From the NCBI RefSeq assembly GCF_000368685.1, contig NZ_KB849626.1, forward strand, positions 124,001-188,000: 64,000 nt of DNA, given 5' to 3'. Under the pieces are notes generated by a model, which saw nothing but the letters and a program-made list of their open reading frames with translations, searched no databases and was not told the origin of the DNA. This DNA comes from Acinetobacter baylyi DSM 14961 = CIP 107474 (GTDB taxonomy: Bacteria; Pseudomonadota; Gammaproteobacteria; Pseudomonadales; Moraxellaceae). The translations under genes were made by a program, and so were the position numbers. The first letter of the stretch is position 1. The number at the start of each line of letters is the position of its first letter. Of this stretch, positions 1 through 10,777 are shown piece by piece.

Positions 1-609
1 GAAGTACCAATTATGGATGGCAGTGCAGGGCCGTTTATTTACTTGTTGATGCAAGGCGAGTTGCATGAACAAGATGCACCGAAAAAATTTATAAAAATAT
101 TAAAGCCCGTTGAGGCGCTGATTGATGACAAACGTGCCATTTTTACGCCACACGAAGGTTTCCAGTTAAATTTTACAATTGATTTTGATCATCCCGCATT
201 TGCCAAAGAGTATCAGTCTGCCACGATTGACTTTTCGACAGAAGTATTTGTTTATGAAGTCAGTGGCGCAAGAACATTCGGTTTTATGAAAGATCTTGAT
301 TATCTAAAAGCCAATAATCTGGCATTAGGAGCGAGTCTGGATAACGCGATTGGCGTCGATGATACCGGTGTGGTGAATGAAGAAGGACTACGATTTTCGG
401 ACGAATTTGTTCGACATAAGATTCTGGATGCTGTGGGTGATTTGTATCTCATGGGACATCAGATTATTGCCAAGTTTGATGGCTATAAATCTGGGCATGC
501 ACTGAATAATCAGTTATTACGCAATGTACAAAGTGATCCTTCTAACTACGAAATTGTAACATTTGATGACATTAAAAATTGTCCAATTCAGTATGTACAC
601 GTCGCCTAA
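1..609 (+). CDS. lpxC: LpxC, UDP-3-O-acyl-N-acetylglucosamine deacetylase (C-terminal part)
   Basis: This is the 3' two thirds of lpxC; the frame is open from base 1 and the start lies upstream of the window. LpxC is the zinc deacetylase that commits UDP-GlcNAc to lipid A synthesis in the cytoplasm. The 202 visible residues include the family's MDGSAGPF motif at the left edge. The zinc-binding H-K-I-L-D segment (HxxxD) and the catalytic GYKSGHALN histidine follow near the middle and end. Full-length LpxC is about 300 residues, so roughly a third is missing. The gene normally follows ftsZ in gammaproteobacteria, but that side is not visible. It is convergent with dciA, separated by 96 bp in which I see no clear terminator. 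Confidence 0.96.
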
Positions 610-705
610 GTAATTGTGTTGTGGTTGAAATGTTATATTGTAATAAATTAAAAAGATAACTGCGTCACATATATTTTTAAAATAGACATTTTACTGAAAT
701 GGTTG

Positions 706-1146
706 TTACTTTTTATTGCTTGCCAAACGTAATAAAGCTTGGCTAAGCTTAGGGTCGCTCACCAAGCCAGCGGCACCTTGTAACATTTCTTGTGTCTCAG
801 GCGTGAGAGAGGTTTTTGAATCTGTAGGGGATTGGGGAAGTTGCGATTTTGGTCGTAAACGCACTTGAATTTTTTGTAGTTCATTTAAGCCTTCAAGTTG
901 AGCCAACTTGGTAATATATTGTGTTTGAAGATAGCCAAGCTGACTAATCATGGCCTGATTTTCGCCGGTTAGGGTCAACACACCATATTGATAACAGACT
1001 ACTTGCCATTTTTCAGGTTGAGGCAATAAGGGTTGAATAAGTTTCGTAAGTTTTTGCCATTGTGCAACTTGCGCTGTAAGAAACGTTAAGTTTCCTGTTT
1101 TTATGTGTTTTCTTGTTTGTTGAAACACGTTTTTAGGTTCAGACAT
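706..1146 (-). CDS. dciA: DciA-type DUF721 protein (replicative helicase loader family)
   Basis: A 146-residue protein of the DUF721 type. DciA proteins of this family interact with the replicative helicase DnaB and are thought to load it in bacteria that lack DnaC/DnaI; that role is family knowledge. The product starts MSEPKNVFQQ and has a small alpha/beta core containing WQVVCYQYGVLTLTGENQ, which resembles the KH-like DUF721 core, followed by a basic, polar C-terminal tail. I chose the internal ATG at 1146 because the longer frame would run into the leader of the divergent peptidase gene. Position beside lpxC matches other Acinetobacter genomes as I remember them. The family call is good; the biochemical role here is inferred. 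Confidence 0.75.
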   Translation of the reverse strand: MSEPKNVFQQTRKHIKTGNLTFLTAQVAQWQKLTKLIQPLLPQPEKWQVVCYQYGVLTLTGENQAMISQLGYLQTQYITKLAQLEGLNELQKIQVRLRPKSQLPQSPTDSKTSLTPETQEMLQGAAGLVSDPKLSQALLRLASNKK

Positions 1147-1256
1147 TGTCAATATCCAGTTTGAATGTGTCTTCATCTTATACGTGTATTTCAACGGATA
1201 TCAAGGAAGAGATCACACAAGGAACTTTGAGTAAGAACAGTTTCAAGAGGTTTTTT

Positions 1257-1952
1257 ATGCATCCGCGCCGTATTTTACTTGCTTTTTCGCTGGCAGCTTC
1301 TGCCGCATCAGTCGCTTTCGCTGATTATCAAACGATAGACCAAACCAGTGCAACACCATCAGACCGTCTTGAACAACTCTCTCGTACATTGAGTCAGGGT
1401 TCTTATTCACATCCAGATGATCTTGATTTACCTGCCAGTGCGAGAGTTTCAGTAACTTTACGCGAAAAATCAATAGAGCTAAATAACCAGACCCTCGAGA
1501 AAAAGTATCCTGGTTCGTCTTCTCGTTATAACACGTCCAATAATAATAGCCCTTATTCATGGTTAGTCACCCATCCTTTGCCAGATATGGTTCGTGTATC
1601 ATCTGAATTTGGTACGCGTACACTGTTGGGTACGACGCGTCCTCATGAGGGAATTGATTTATCTGCGCCGAGTGGCACACCAATTTATGCCTCTGGTCCA
1701 GGTATTGTCACCAAAGCAGGCTGGGGTACAGGTTATGGTCAATATGTTGAGATTAATCATGGAAATGGTTACCTGACACGTTATGCACATGCTTCACGAA
1801 TTATGGTTCAAGTGGGTGATCGTGTGAGTGCGGGTGAACGCATTGCTAATGTTGGTTGTACAGGTCGTTGTACAGGCCCACACTTGCATTTTGAAGTGGT
1901 GAAAGATGGTCAGCGTAAAAATCCAGGCTCTTATCTTGCGTTATTGCCGTAA
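1257..1952 (+). CDS. M23 family (LytM-like) metallopeptidase, secreted
   Basis: A 231-residue exported peptidoglycan endopeptidase of the LytM/M23 type. Residues 1-22 form a signal peptide (MHPRR, then a hydrophobic segment ending VAFA). A linker of about 80 residues follows, then the M23 domain with the zinc motif HEGID and the HLHF motif near the C-terminus, so the metal site looks complete. Such enzymes cut peptide crosslinks of murein or activate amidases. The ATG at 1257 was chosen over the upstream 1146 ATG because it gives a proper signal peptide and has an AGAGG ribosome site. It is divergent from dciA, and the two share about 110 bp of promoter region. A terminator hairpin follows at 2054. 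Confidence 0.9.
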   Translation: MHPRRILLAFSLAASAASVAFADYQTIDQTSATPSDRLEQLSRTLSQGSYSHPDDLDLPASARVSVTLREKSIELNNQTLEKKYPGSSSRYNTSNNNSPYSWLVTHPLPDMVRVSSEFGTRTLLGTTRPHEGIDLSAPSGTPIYASGPGIVTKAGWGTGYGQYVEINHGNGYLTRYAHASRIMVQVGDRVSAGERIANVGCTGRCTGPHLHFEVVKDGQRKNPGSYLALLP

Positions 1953-2053
1953 TGAGTGCATGTCAGATTATTTTCTCCATGTCTCTCACCGATTCAGTTA
2001 TTTTTACGGATGAATTAAGCCTAACATTGAATCTCAAATAGTTGTGTATAAAA

Positions 2054-2079
2054 AATCGCCTTTAATTGGCGATTTTTTG
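2054..2079 (+). terminator. Rho-independent terminator after the M23 peptidase gene
   Basis: AATCGCC at 2054-2060 pairs with GGCGATT at 2068-2074 across a 7-nt loop, followed by a T run. It is flanked by A and T tracts and so could work in both directions. Confidence 0.8.
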
Positions 2080-2220
2080 TTATTTTAGGTTATAAAAGGT
2101 CAATGACTATTTATTATCTAAATAATGATGCCAATCTGTATTCACCTGTGGGGATAACTTGCATCCCCCTAAATATGATAAAAATAGACCCCATACAAAA
2201 GACTAAGGAAAAGGTGAGTT

Positions 2221-4935
2221 ATGGCGTTTTATGGTGATTCCGACGCACAAGAAACCAAAGAATGGCAAGATGCATTTGACTCGGTTCTACAGCACATGGG
2301 AACTGAGCGCGCTGCATTCTTATTGGAAAAGCTTTACCAACGTGCGATTGCAAAGCATGTTCCCATTCAACGTCTAAATACGCCTTATTTAAATACGATT
2401 TCGGTTGCTGAAGAACCTGCGATGCCAGGCGATCAGGATATGGAACGCCGTATTCGTGCATTGATCCGCTGGAACGCTTTGGCGATGGTATTGCGTGCGA
2501 ATAAGACAGGTGATGATTTAGGTGGTCACTTGGCCAGCTTTGCATCTTCAGCAACGTTATATGATGTTGGTTTTAACCACTTCTTCCGTGCCAATAGTGA
2601 TAACTTTGGCGGCGACATGATCTATTATCAAGGTCACTGCGCACCAGGTATTTATGCACGTTCATTCCTTGAAGGCCGTTTGACTGAAGACCAGCTCAAT
2701 AACTTCCGTCGTGAAGTGAATGGTAACGGTTTATCAAGCTACCCACATCCATATTTAATGCCTGATTACTGGCAGTTCCCAACAGTATCGATGGGTCTTG
2801 GCCCAATCATGTCGATTTATCAAGCGCATATTCAAAAATATTTGATGAATCGTGGCTTGATTAAAGAAGAAGATCGTAAAGTTTGGGCATATCTTGGCGA
2901 TGGCGAGATGGATGAACCTGAAAGTACAGGTGCAATCTCACTTGCAGGTCGTGAAAAATTAGACAACCTGATTTGGGTGGTGAACTGTAACTTACAGCGT
3001 CTTGATGGTCCTGTACGTGGTAATGGTAAAATCATTCAAGAACTTGAATCTTTATTCCGTGGTGCGGGTTGGCGTGTCATTAAAGTGGTTTGGGGTCGTC
3101 ATTGGGATCCGCTATTGGCCAAAGATAATTCAGGCGCACTTAAAGCCATCATGGAAGAAGCGGTTGATGGTGATTATCAACGTTATCAAGTAAAAGGTGG
3201 TGCATATACGCGCGCGCACTTCTTTGGTAAATATCCTGAAGCTGAAGACTTAGTGAAAAATCTAAGCGATGAAGATATTGATAATCTGAATCGTGGTGGT
3301 CATGACCCGTACAAAGTATACGCAGCGTATGCAGAAGCGATGAAGAGCACAGGCCAGCCTACGGTAATTTTGGCAAAAACTGTCAAAGGTTATGGTTTGT
3401 CTGACGAAATCGAAGCGGTTAACAAAACCCATCAGATCAAAAAGATGCATGTTGATTCACTTAAATATGTACGTGATCGCTTCAATCTGCCATTTACCAA
3501 TGAGCAACTTGAAGAACTACCGTTATATCGTCCAGCAGAAAACTCGCCAGAATTAAAATACATGAAGGCACGCCGTGAAGCATTGGGTGGTTATCTGCCT
3601 GCACGTCGTAAAGAAAGTGAAGCACTGGCGATTCCAGATATTTCAATTTTTGATAGCGTTTTAAGCGGTAGTAACGGAAAAGAACAATCCACCACGATGG
3701 TGATGGTACGTTTGATTGCTGCTTTACTTAAAGAAAAAGCAATTAAAGACCGTGTTGTGCCAATTGTTCCAGATGAAGCACGTACCTTTGGTCTGGAAGG
3801 TATGTTCCGTCAATTGGGTATTTATGCTGCGCATGGTCAGAAATATACACCAGAAGACAATGAACAGCTCATGAACTATCGTGAAGCCAAAGATGGTCAC
3901 ATGTTGCAAGAAGGGATCAATGAAGCGGGTGCGATGAGTGCATGGGCTGCGCTTGGTACCAGTTATTCAACCAATAACTTGCCAATGATCCCAATGTACA
4001 TGTACTACTCAATGTTTGGTTTCCAGCGTATTGGCGATATTGCGTGGGCAGCAGGTGATGCGCAGGCGCAAGGTTTCTTGCTCGGTGCTACAGCGGGTCG
4101 TACCACATTAAACGGTGAAGGCTTACAGCATCAGGACGGTCACTCACACATTCTGGCAAATACTATTCCAAACTGTATTTCTTACGATCCATGCTTTGGT
4201 TATGAATTGGCTGTTGTGGTGCATGATGGTTTACAGCGTATGTATGTCAATCAGGAACGTGTGTTTTATTACTTAACGGTCATGAATGAAAACTATGAAC
4301 ATCCAGAAATGCCAAAAGGTGCTGAAGAAGGTATCAAGCGCGGGATGTATTTGTTTGAAAAAGACGACAAAGCCACTGTACAGCTTCTTGGTTCGGGTGT
4401 GATTCTGCGTGAAGTGATTAAAGCAGCGAAAATTTTGCGTGAAGAATATCAGATCCACTCAAATATCTGGAGTGTCACCAGCTTCAATGAGTTGTCACGT
4501 GATGGTATGGCGTGTGATGAATACAATCGCTTGCATCCGCTTGCAGAAGAAACCAAAGAGTCTTGGGTATCTCAGCAGTTACGCGGTACAGATGGTATCG
4601 TGGTATCAGCAACAGATCATATGCGTGCGTATAGCGAACAAATTCGTGCTTACCTTCCAGACAATCGTCCTTATGTCACATTGGGTACAGATGGTTATGG
4701 TCGTTCGGATACTCGCGGCAATCTGCGTAGTTACTTTGGTGTAGATGCAGCTCACATCGTGGTCGCAACATTGAAGAAACTGGCAGATGAAGGTGAAGTT
4801 GAAAACCGTTTGGTCAAAGACGCGATTTCAAGCTTTGAATTGGAAACTGATCGTCCAGTCGCATGGGCACCTCAGGCACATCCTGAAGTTCAGCCTGTTG
4901 CAGCTTACGAAGAACACTCAGGTGAGGGGAACTAA
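2221..4935 (+). CDS. aceE: Pyruvate dehydrogenase E1 component (homodimeric AceE)
   Basis: A 904-residue thiamine-diphosphate enzyme that decarboxylates pyruvate and acetylates the lipoyl arms of AceF, feeding acetyl-CoA into the TCA cycle. It has the length and layout of homodimeric gammaproteobacterial E1. The ThDP/Mg motif GDGEMDEPES runs through to the NCNLQRLDG segment at about residues 225-260, and the pyrimidine-domain signature GMFRQLGIYA and the GEGLQHQDGHSH active-site loop lie in the second half. The start has an AAGGTG ribosome site 5 bp upstream. aceF follows after only 3 bp, so the two are one operon. No pdhR-like regulator or lpd gene is adjacent. Confidence 0.98.
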   Translation: MAFYGDSDAQETKEWQDAFDSVLQHMGTERAAFLLEKLYQRAIAKHVPIQRLNTPYLNTISVAEEPAMPGDQDMERRIRALIRWNALAMVLRANKTGDDLGGHLASFASSATLYDVGFNHFFRANSDNFGGDMIYYQGHCAPGIYARSFLEGRLTEDQLNNFRREVNGNGLSSYPHPYLMPDYWQFPTVSMGLGPIMSIYQAHIQKYLMNRGLIKEEDRKVWAYLGDGEMDEPESTGAISLAGREKLDNLIWVVNCNLQRLDGPVRGNGKIIQELESLFRGAGWRVIKVVWGRHWDPLLAKDNSGALKAIMEEAVDGDYQRYQVKGGAYTRAHFFGKYPEAEDLVKNLSDEDIDNLNRGGHDPYKVYAAYAEAMKSTGQPTVILAKTVKGYGLSDEIEAVNKTHQIKKMHVDSLKYVRDRFNLPFTNEQLEELPLYRPAENSPELKYMKARREALGGYLPARRKESEALAIPDISIFDSVLSGSNGKEQSTTMVMVRLIAALLKEKAIKDRVVPIVPDEARTFGLEGMFRQLGIYAAHGQKYTPEDNEQLMNYREAKDGHMLQEGINEAGAMSAWAALGTSYSTNNLPMIPMYMYYSMFGFQRIGDIAWAAGDAQAQGFLLGATAGRTTLNGEGLQHQDGHSHILANTIPNCISYDPCFGYELAVVVHDGLQRMYVNQERVFYYLTVMNENYEHPEMPKGAEEGIKRGMYLFEKDDKATVQLLGSGVILREVIKAAKILREEYQIHSNIWSVTSFNELSRDGMACDEYNRLHPLAEETKESWVSQQLRGTDGIVVSATDHMRAYSEQIRAYLPDNRPYVTLGTDGYGRSDTRGNLRSYFGVDAAHIVVATLKKLADEGEVENRLVKDAISSFELETDRPVAWAPQAHPEVQPVAAYEEHSGEGN

Positions 4936-4938
4936 GAC

Positions 4939-6924
4939 ATGCAAGTGAAAACACCTGATATTGGCGTAGATAAAGCAACCGTTGCTGAAATTCTGGTAAA
5001 AGTCGGCGATACTATTTCAGAAAATGACAGTCTGATTCTACTCGAATCGGACAAGGCTTCTGTTGAAGTACCAAGTACAGCTTCTGGCGTGGTAAAAAGC
5101 ATTTTGGTGAGCCTTGGTGATGAAGTTTCGGAAGGAACAACACTGATTGAGCTTGAAAGCGGCGACAATACTGACAAAACTGAATCTGAATCGGCACCAG
5201 CCCAAACTGAAGTTAAAGCAGAAACACCTGTTGAGCAAGTTGCTCCACAGGAAACCAAACCAGCGACTTCAACTTCGGCTGCATCATCTGTAGTTGAAGT
5301 TCAAGTGCCAGATATTGGTGTAGAAAAAGCCACTGTCGCGGAATTGTTAGTCAGTGTCGGCGATGAAATCGCTGAAAATGACAGTCTGGTTCTACTTGAG
5401 TCGGATAAAGCTTCGGTTGAAGTGCCAAGCACGGTTTCTGGTACGATTGAAAGTATCGAAGTGAAAGCAGGCGATACCATTCAAGAAGGTGTTCTGCTAC
5501 TGAAAGTCAAAACAGCAGGTGCTTCGAATGCTGCACCAGCGAAACAAGAAGCTGTTGTACCTACAGCGGCACCTGTTGCAACCAAAGCAGAAACTCAGGC
5601 TGAGACGCCAGCAGTTCAAAGCGCACCAGCTGGGGCAGTAGATGTACTCGTGCCTGATTTGGGCGTAGACAAGGCTGCCGTGGCTGAGATTTTGGTCAAC
5701 GTGGGTGACAAGATTACCAAAGATGAAAGTATCGTTGTGGTGGAATCAGACAAGGCGACTGTTGAAGTTCCAAGTACGGTATCTGGTATTGTCAAAGCTA
5801 TTCACGTAAAAGCGGGTCAGGATGTCAAAGAAGGCATTCTTTTAGTGACTGTAGAAGCTGAAGGTGCCGTTGCAAGCGCGCCAAAGGCACCTGTAGCAAA
5901 AGCTGAAGCAGCTCCTGCGCCAGCGGCACAGAAAGCTGAAGCACCTGCGGCTAAAGTTGAAACAGCACCACAAGCAGGTGCGGACAAGCTCACCAAAGAG
6001 CAAGAAGCTGAAAATTCGAAAGTCTATGCAGGTCCAGCGGTGCGTAAATTGGCACGTGAGTTGGGTGTTGTGTTGGCTCAGGTTAAAGCATCTGGCGAGC
6101 ATGGGCGTTTGATGAAAGAGGACATCTATGCGTATGTCAAACAACGTCTAACAGCACCTGTTGCTGCGCCAAAAGCTGCGGCTGCGGCAGTTGCATCAGG
6201 CTTGCCAACATTGCCAGATTTCAGTGCATTTGGTGGTGTGGAAGAGAAAACGCTGACACGTTTACAGCAAGTATCGATTCCACAACTCTCTTTAAATAAC
6301 TTTATTCCTCAAGTGACTCAGTTTGACCTTGCGGACATTACTGAACTTGAAGCATGGCGTAATGATTTAAAGGGTAACTTCAAAAAAGAAGGGATTAGCC
6401 TGACCATTATGGCATTTATCATTAAAGCGGTTGCGCATCTTTTGAAAGAAGAGCGTGAATTTGCTGGACATTTGTCTGATGATGGTAAGTCTGTATTGTT
6501 GCGTAAAGAGATTCACATGGGTATCGCGGTCGCGACACCAGATGGCTTGACTGTGCCTGTGCTTCGCAATCCTGATCAGAAAACGATTAAGCAAATTGCG
6601 GTTGAACTGGGTGTAATTGGTCAAAAAGCACGTGATAAGAAGCTTTCACCAAAAGATTTACAAGGTGCAAACTTCACTATTTCAAGCCTGGGCGCGATTG
6701 GTGGTACGGCATTTACACCTTTGGTGAATTGGCCGCAAGTGGCAATCTTGGGTATTTCACCTGCAACTATGCAGCCTGTATGGAATGGTAAAGACTTTGA
6801 CCCGCGCTTAATGTTGCCACTGTCATTGTCTTATGATCACCGTGTAATCAATGGTGCTGACGCTGCGCGTTTCACCAATAAGTTGACCAAGTTACTTCAG
6901 GACATCCGTAGCTTGCTTATTTAA
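4939..6924 (+). CDS. aceF: Pyruvate dehydrogenase E2, dihydrolipoamide acetyltransferase
   Basis: A 661-residue E2 that forms the core of the pyruvate dehydrogenase complex and passes the acetyl group to CoA. Three lipoyl domains are visible at about residues 1-75, 120-195 and 233-310, each with an ESDKA(S/T)VEVPS lipoyl-lysine motif. They are separated by Ala/Pro/Lys-rich flexible linkers. The E1/E3-binding domain follows (AGPAVRKLARELGV, about 355-395), then the catalytic domain. The active-site signature reads DHRVINGADAARF, with Asn where E. coli has Asp in HxxxDG. I recall the same variant in Pseudomonas/Azotobacter E2p, so this is a lineage feature rather than damage. Translation is probably coupled to aceE (3 bp gap). 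Confidence 0.97.
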   Translation: MQVKTPDIGVDKATVAEILVKVGDTISENDSLILLESDKASVEVPSTASGVVKSILVSLGDEVSEGTTLIELESGDNTDKTESESAPAQTEVKAETPVEQVAPQETKPATSTSAASSVVEVQVPDIGVEKATVAELLVSVGDEIAENDSLVLLESDKASVEVPSTVSGTIESIEVKAGDTIQEGVLLLKVKTAGASNAAPAKQEAVVPTAAPVATKAETQAETPAVQSAPAGAVDVLVPDLGVDKAAVAEILVNVGDKITKDESIVVVESDKATVEVPSTVSGIVKAIHVKAGQDVKEGILLVTVEAEGAVASAPKAPVAKAEAAPAPAAQKAEAPAAKVETAPQAGADKLTKEQEAENSKVYAGPAVRKLARELGVVLAQVKASGEHGRLMKEDIYAYVKQRLTAPVAAPKAAAAAVASGLPTLPDFSAFGGVEEKTLTRLQQVSIPQLSLNNFIPQVTQFDLADITELEAWRNDLKGNFKKEGISLTIMAFIIKAVAHLLKEEREFAGHLSDDGKSVLLRKEIHMGIAVATPDGLTVPVLRNPDQKTIKQIAVELGVIGQKARDKKLSPKDLQGANFTISSLGAIGGTAFTPLVNWPQVAILGISPATMQPVWNGKDFDPRLMLPLSLSYDHRVINGADAARFTNKLTKLLQDIRSLLI

Positions 6925-6957
6925 TGCATAATATTTCTTAATTCTGTTATTTCTCTA

Positions 6958-6984
6958 AAAACCTCGCTCTGGCGGGGTTTTTTA
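6958..6984 (+). terminator. Terminator of the aceEF operon
   Basis: AACCTCGC (6960-6967) pairs with GCGGGGTT (6972-6979), including one G-T pair, around a TCTG loop, and is followed by a six-T run. Confidence 0.8.
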
Positions 6985-7069
6985 ATGCAGTTTCATTTAT
7001 CGGAAGCGCATTAAGAACAGAAAATTCAATTTGAAAAAAAAATTAAACCCCTTTACACTAGGCTTACTT

Positions 7070-7192
7070 CATTGGGGAGTAGCCTCTATTTACGCAAAGT
7101 AAATAGGTGATGATCAACATAATTGCTCAACAGAGCATGGTCATCATAGCTTAAACGCTTCCAAGCGTTCCAGAGTTGGCAAGACCTTTGAT
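7070..7192 (+). ncRNA. yybP-ykoY Mn2+ riboswitch aptamer
   Basis: The 5' leader of the downstream TMEM165/GDT1-family gene carries both conserved loop signatures of the yybP-ykoY manganese riboswitch: GGGGAGTAGC at 7074-7083 and GGCAAGACCTTTG at 7178-7190. Between them are the expected hairpins: CTATTTAC/GTAAATAG at 7086-7106, the TGATGA/TCATCA arm with its inner TGCTC/GAGCA stem up to about 7146, and AACGCTT/AAGCGTT at 7154-7169. The family binds Mn2+ and turns on manganese exporter genes, which fits the downstream gene. The outermost P1 helix is imperfect by eye. Folding was done by hand only. Confidence 0.88.
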
Positions 7193-7252
7193 TTATCGTT
7201 CTGCACTTTTTGGCTAGCAGGAGCGATAGGTCATAGGTATTTGTGCTAGCCA
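7183..7252 (+). promoter_or_regulatory. Probable expression platform of the Mn2+ riboswitch
   Basis: A 9-bp inverted repeat, TGGCTAGCA (7211-7219) and TGCTAGCCA (7244-7252), ends 10 bp before the start codon and could occlude the ribosome site. Inside its loop AGGTC (7228-7232) is an exact complement of GACCT (7183-7187) in the conserved aptamer loop, so the two folds should be mutually exclusive. No T run follows the repeat, which argues for translational control. The pairing is seen directly; the mechanism is inferred. Confidence 0.5.
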
Positions 7253-7262
7253 GAGAACAGAC

Positions 7263-7838
7263 ATGCAAGAATTCCTAATTTCGACTTCTGTTGTTGCCCT
7301 TGCTGAAATGGGCGACAAAACCCAGCTTCTCGCGCTTTTACTCGCTGCCCGGTTCCGCAAACCTGTTCCGATTTTGATTGCAATTTTGTTAGCGACGACC
7401 ATCAACCATGGTTTGTCTGCTGTATTGGGTCAATGGCTGACCACTGTCTTAAATCCAACGGTCATGGTATGGGTCTTGGCCATTGGTTTTATTGGAATGG
7501 CCATGTGGATGCTTATCCCAGATAAACTGGATGATGAAACCGACAGTATTAATAGATGGCAGCGTTTTGGCGTATTTGGGGCAACTTTTATTCTGTTTTT
7601 TCTTGCAGAAATTGGTGATAAAACTCAGATTGCAACCGTAGCGTTAGCAGCCCGTTTTGACAGTGTATTCTGGGTAATGCTGGGTACGACGGTAGGAATG
7701 ATGATTGCCAACGCACCAGCAGTATTTATTGGCAATAAGATGGCTGACCGCTTACCGATTGCCCTGATTCATAAAATTGGTGCTGCGATTTTCCTGATCG
7801 TGGGTATTTCGACCTTGGTGCAACATTACTTCTTCTAA
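7263..7838 (+). CDS. mneA: TMEM165/GDT1 (UPF0016) family Mn2+ exporter
   Basis: A 191-residue integral membrane protein with six predicted hydrophobic segments in two homologous halves. Each half carries the family's cation motif E-x-G-D-K-T: AEMGDKT at residues 14-20 and AEIGDKT at 115-121. Bacterial members such as Vibrio MneA export manganese from the cytoplasm. The gene sits alone behind a yybP-ykoY Mn2+ riboswitch, which independently supports that substrate, and is followed by a strong terminator. The ribosome site is weak (AGAG at 7252-7255) and lies next to the inverted repeat that probably controls it. The symbol is borrowed from the Vibrio homologue and is tentative. Confidence 0.88.
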   Translation: MQEFLISTSVVALAEMGDKTQLLALLLAARFRKPVPILIAILLATTINHGLSAVLGQWLTTVLNPTVMVWVLAIGFIGMAMWMLIPDKLDDETDSINRWQRFGVFGATFILFFLAEIGDKTQIATVALAARFDSVFWVMLGTTVGMMIANAPAVFIGNKMADRLPIALIHKIGAAIFLIVGISTLVQHYFF

Positions 7839-7852
7839 CTCAGTTGATCATA

Positions 7853-7882
7853 AAAAAACGCCCTCTAGAAGGGCGTTTTTTA
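7853..7882 (+). terminator. Terminator after the Mn2+ exporter gene
   Basis: AAACGCCCT (7856-7864) pairs with AGGGCGTTT (7870-7878) over a 5-nt loop, followed by a T run and preceded by an A run, so it may act in both directions. Confidence 0.88.
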
Positions 7883-8046
7883 ATTTATTTTTGTGTTGAA
7901 TAAGCACTTTTAAGATGCATGAGTTGGTCAGATTTACGTTAAAATATGATAGAGAGTATTGAATCGAAAGATTCATGCTAATGAAATAAAAAACACAAAA
8001 GTAGAATCAGGTGCGTGCCGTTTTAGGCAGAATATAGGATGTTGGT

Positions 8047-9063
8047 ATGCAATTAATGAATGAGCGTCAATGCGTCATTGCAAGTTATGTGATCATGACC
8101 TTAAGTCTGTTGATGATCTTGCCATTGCATCTTTTGCCTGGACTGCTTTCAGGTTTATTGGTTTATGCACTGGTCACCAGCCTAAGCCCGTATGTTGAAC
8201 GTTTTTCAAATCGCAAATATGGGCGTGTGACCGTGGTTGCAATTTTTAGTATTGTTATCATCACGTTGCTAGTGGTGTTAATGGTCAGTCTGAGTGCTTA
8301 TGTGGTGCATGATCTTAGAGGTGGCGGCTTGTCCTCGGTCAATGCGAATCTGGATGTATTGCTGAAAAAATTCCAGCATGAAGTAGGCGGATATTTTCCT
8401 GGTTTTGTGCCAGAAAGTATCGATGAAATGAAAGACACACTCTTGAGACTGTCAAAGGACCACTTAATTACCTTACAGCATGCAGGAACGGACGTATTAC
8501 ATGGTTTTGTGACCATGATTGTTGGCATGATTTTGGGTGCGTTGATTTCTTTGCACCCGCATCAGAGCGAAAAGGAAATGCCACTATTTCGACGTGTCTT
8601 TCTTCAGCGTTTAGACATGCTGTATCGTGCGTTTAAAAATATTGTATTTGCACAAGTCAAGATCTCACTGATTAATACGATTCTATCAGGTTTATTTATT
8701 TTTATTGCTTTGCCTTTGATGGGAATGCATTTACCATTCGGTAAGACATTGGTTATTCTTACTTTTGTATTTGGATTATTGCCCGTTATTGGAAATTTGA
8801 TGTCGAATACCTTGGTGGTGCTGGCCGCGATTAGTGTCTCATTTACTACTGCCGCAATTGCATTAATGTATTTGGTATTGATTCATAAACTCGAATATTT
8901 TTTAAATGCAGATATTATTGGACAACGAATCAATGCCAAAGCCTGGGAGCTTTTGATTGCCATGCTGGTATTTCAGGCGGTTTTTGGCTTGATTGGTCTG
9001 GTTGCTGCACCAATTTATTACGCTTACTTCAAAAGTGAGATGAAAAAGGCCGAATTGATTTAA
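8047..9063 (+). CDS. AI-2E family (PerM-type) transporter
   Basis: A 338-residue membrane protein of the AI-2E/PerM family (old DUF20). Hydrophobic segments lie near the N-terminus (two before residue 45), around 60-85, at about 155-175 and clustered from 205 to the end. A soluble stretch falls between about 95 and 150, which is the usual family pattern. Members have been linked to autoinducer-2 or ion export, but for most of them, including this one, the substrate is unknown. The ATG at 8047 has an AGGA site 7 bp upstream; a second ATG lies at 8056. It appears monocistronic between the exporter terminator and guaB. Confidence 0.8.
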   Translation: MQLMNERQCVIASYVIMTLSLLMILPLHLLPGLLSGLLVYALVTSLSPYVERFSNRKYGRVTVVAIFSIVIITLLVVLMVSLSAYVVHDLRGGGLSSVNANLDVLLKKFQHEVGGYFPGFVPESIDEMKDTLLRLSKDHLITLQHAGTDVLHGFVTMIVGMILGALISLHPHQSEKEMPLFRRVFLQRLDMLYRAFKNIVFAQVKISLINTILSGLFIFIALPLMGMHLPFGKTLVILTFVFGLLPVIGNLMSNTLVVLAAISVSFTTAAIALMYLVLIHKLEYFLNADIIGQRINAKAWELLIAMLVFQAVFGLIGLVAAPIYYAYFKSEMKKAELI

Positions 9064-9155
9064 ATGGTACTGAAAAAAATGCCTTGAACGCTGTGGAAAA
9101 GCAGGACAAATAAAAAATTAGCGCAAGAAAAATGAAATTTAGTGTTAAATTTGTT

Positions 9156-9161
9156 TATAAT
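9156..9161 (+). promoter_or_regulatory. -10 box of the probable guaB promoter
   Basis: A perfect TATAAT lies 30 bp upstream of the guaB start codon. A matching -35 is poor (TGAAAT at 9133-9138, 17-bp spacer). Confidence 0.5.
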
Positions 9162-9163
9162 AG

Positions 9164-10714
<1,551 letters not shown>

Positions 10715-10777
10715 GTTTTGGTGTAAAGTAAACAGATAGATGGTGGCTTCACCACAAGATAAAGAAGTGAGTCAAAG

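Noticed and set aside
1146..1256. Extended N-terminus of the M23 peptidase from the upstream ATG
   Set aside because: It would bury the signal peptide and overlaps the dciA start; the ATG at 1257 has a good ribosome site.
2219..2554. 111-codon minus-strand ORF antisense to aceE
   Set aside because: A shadow of the aceE frame; no start signal and no protein-like pattern.
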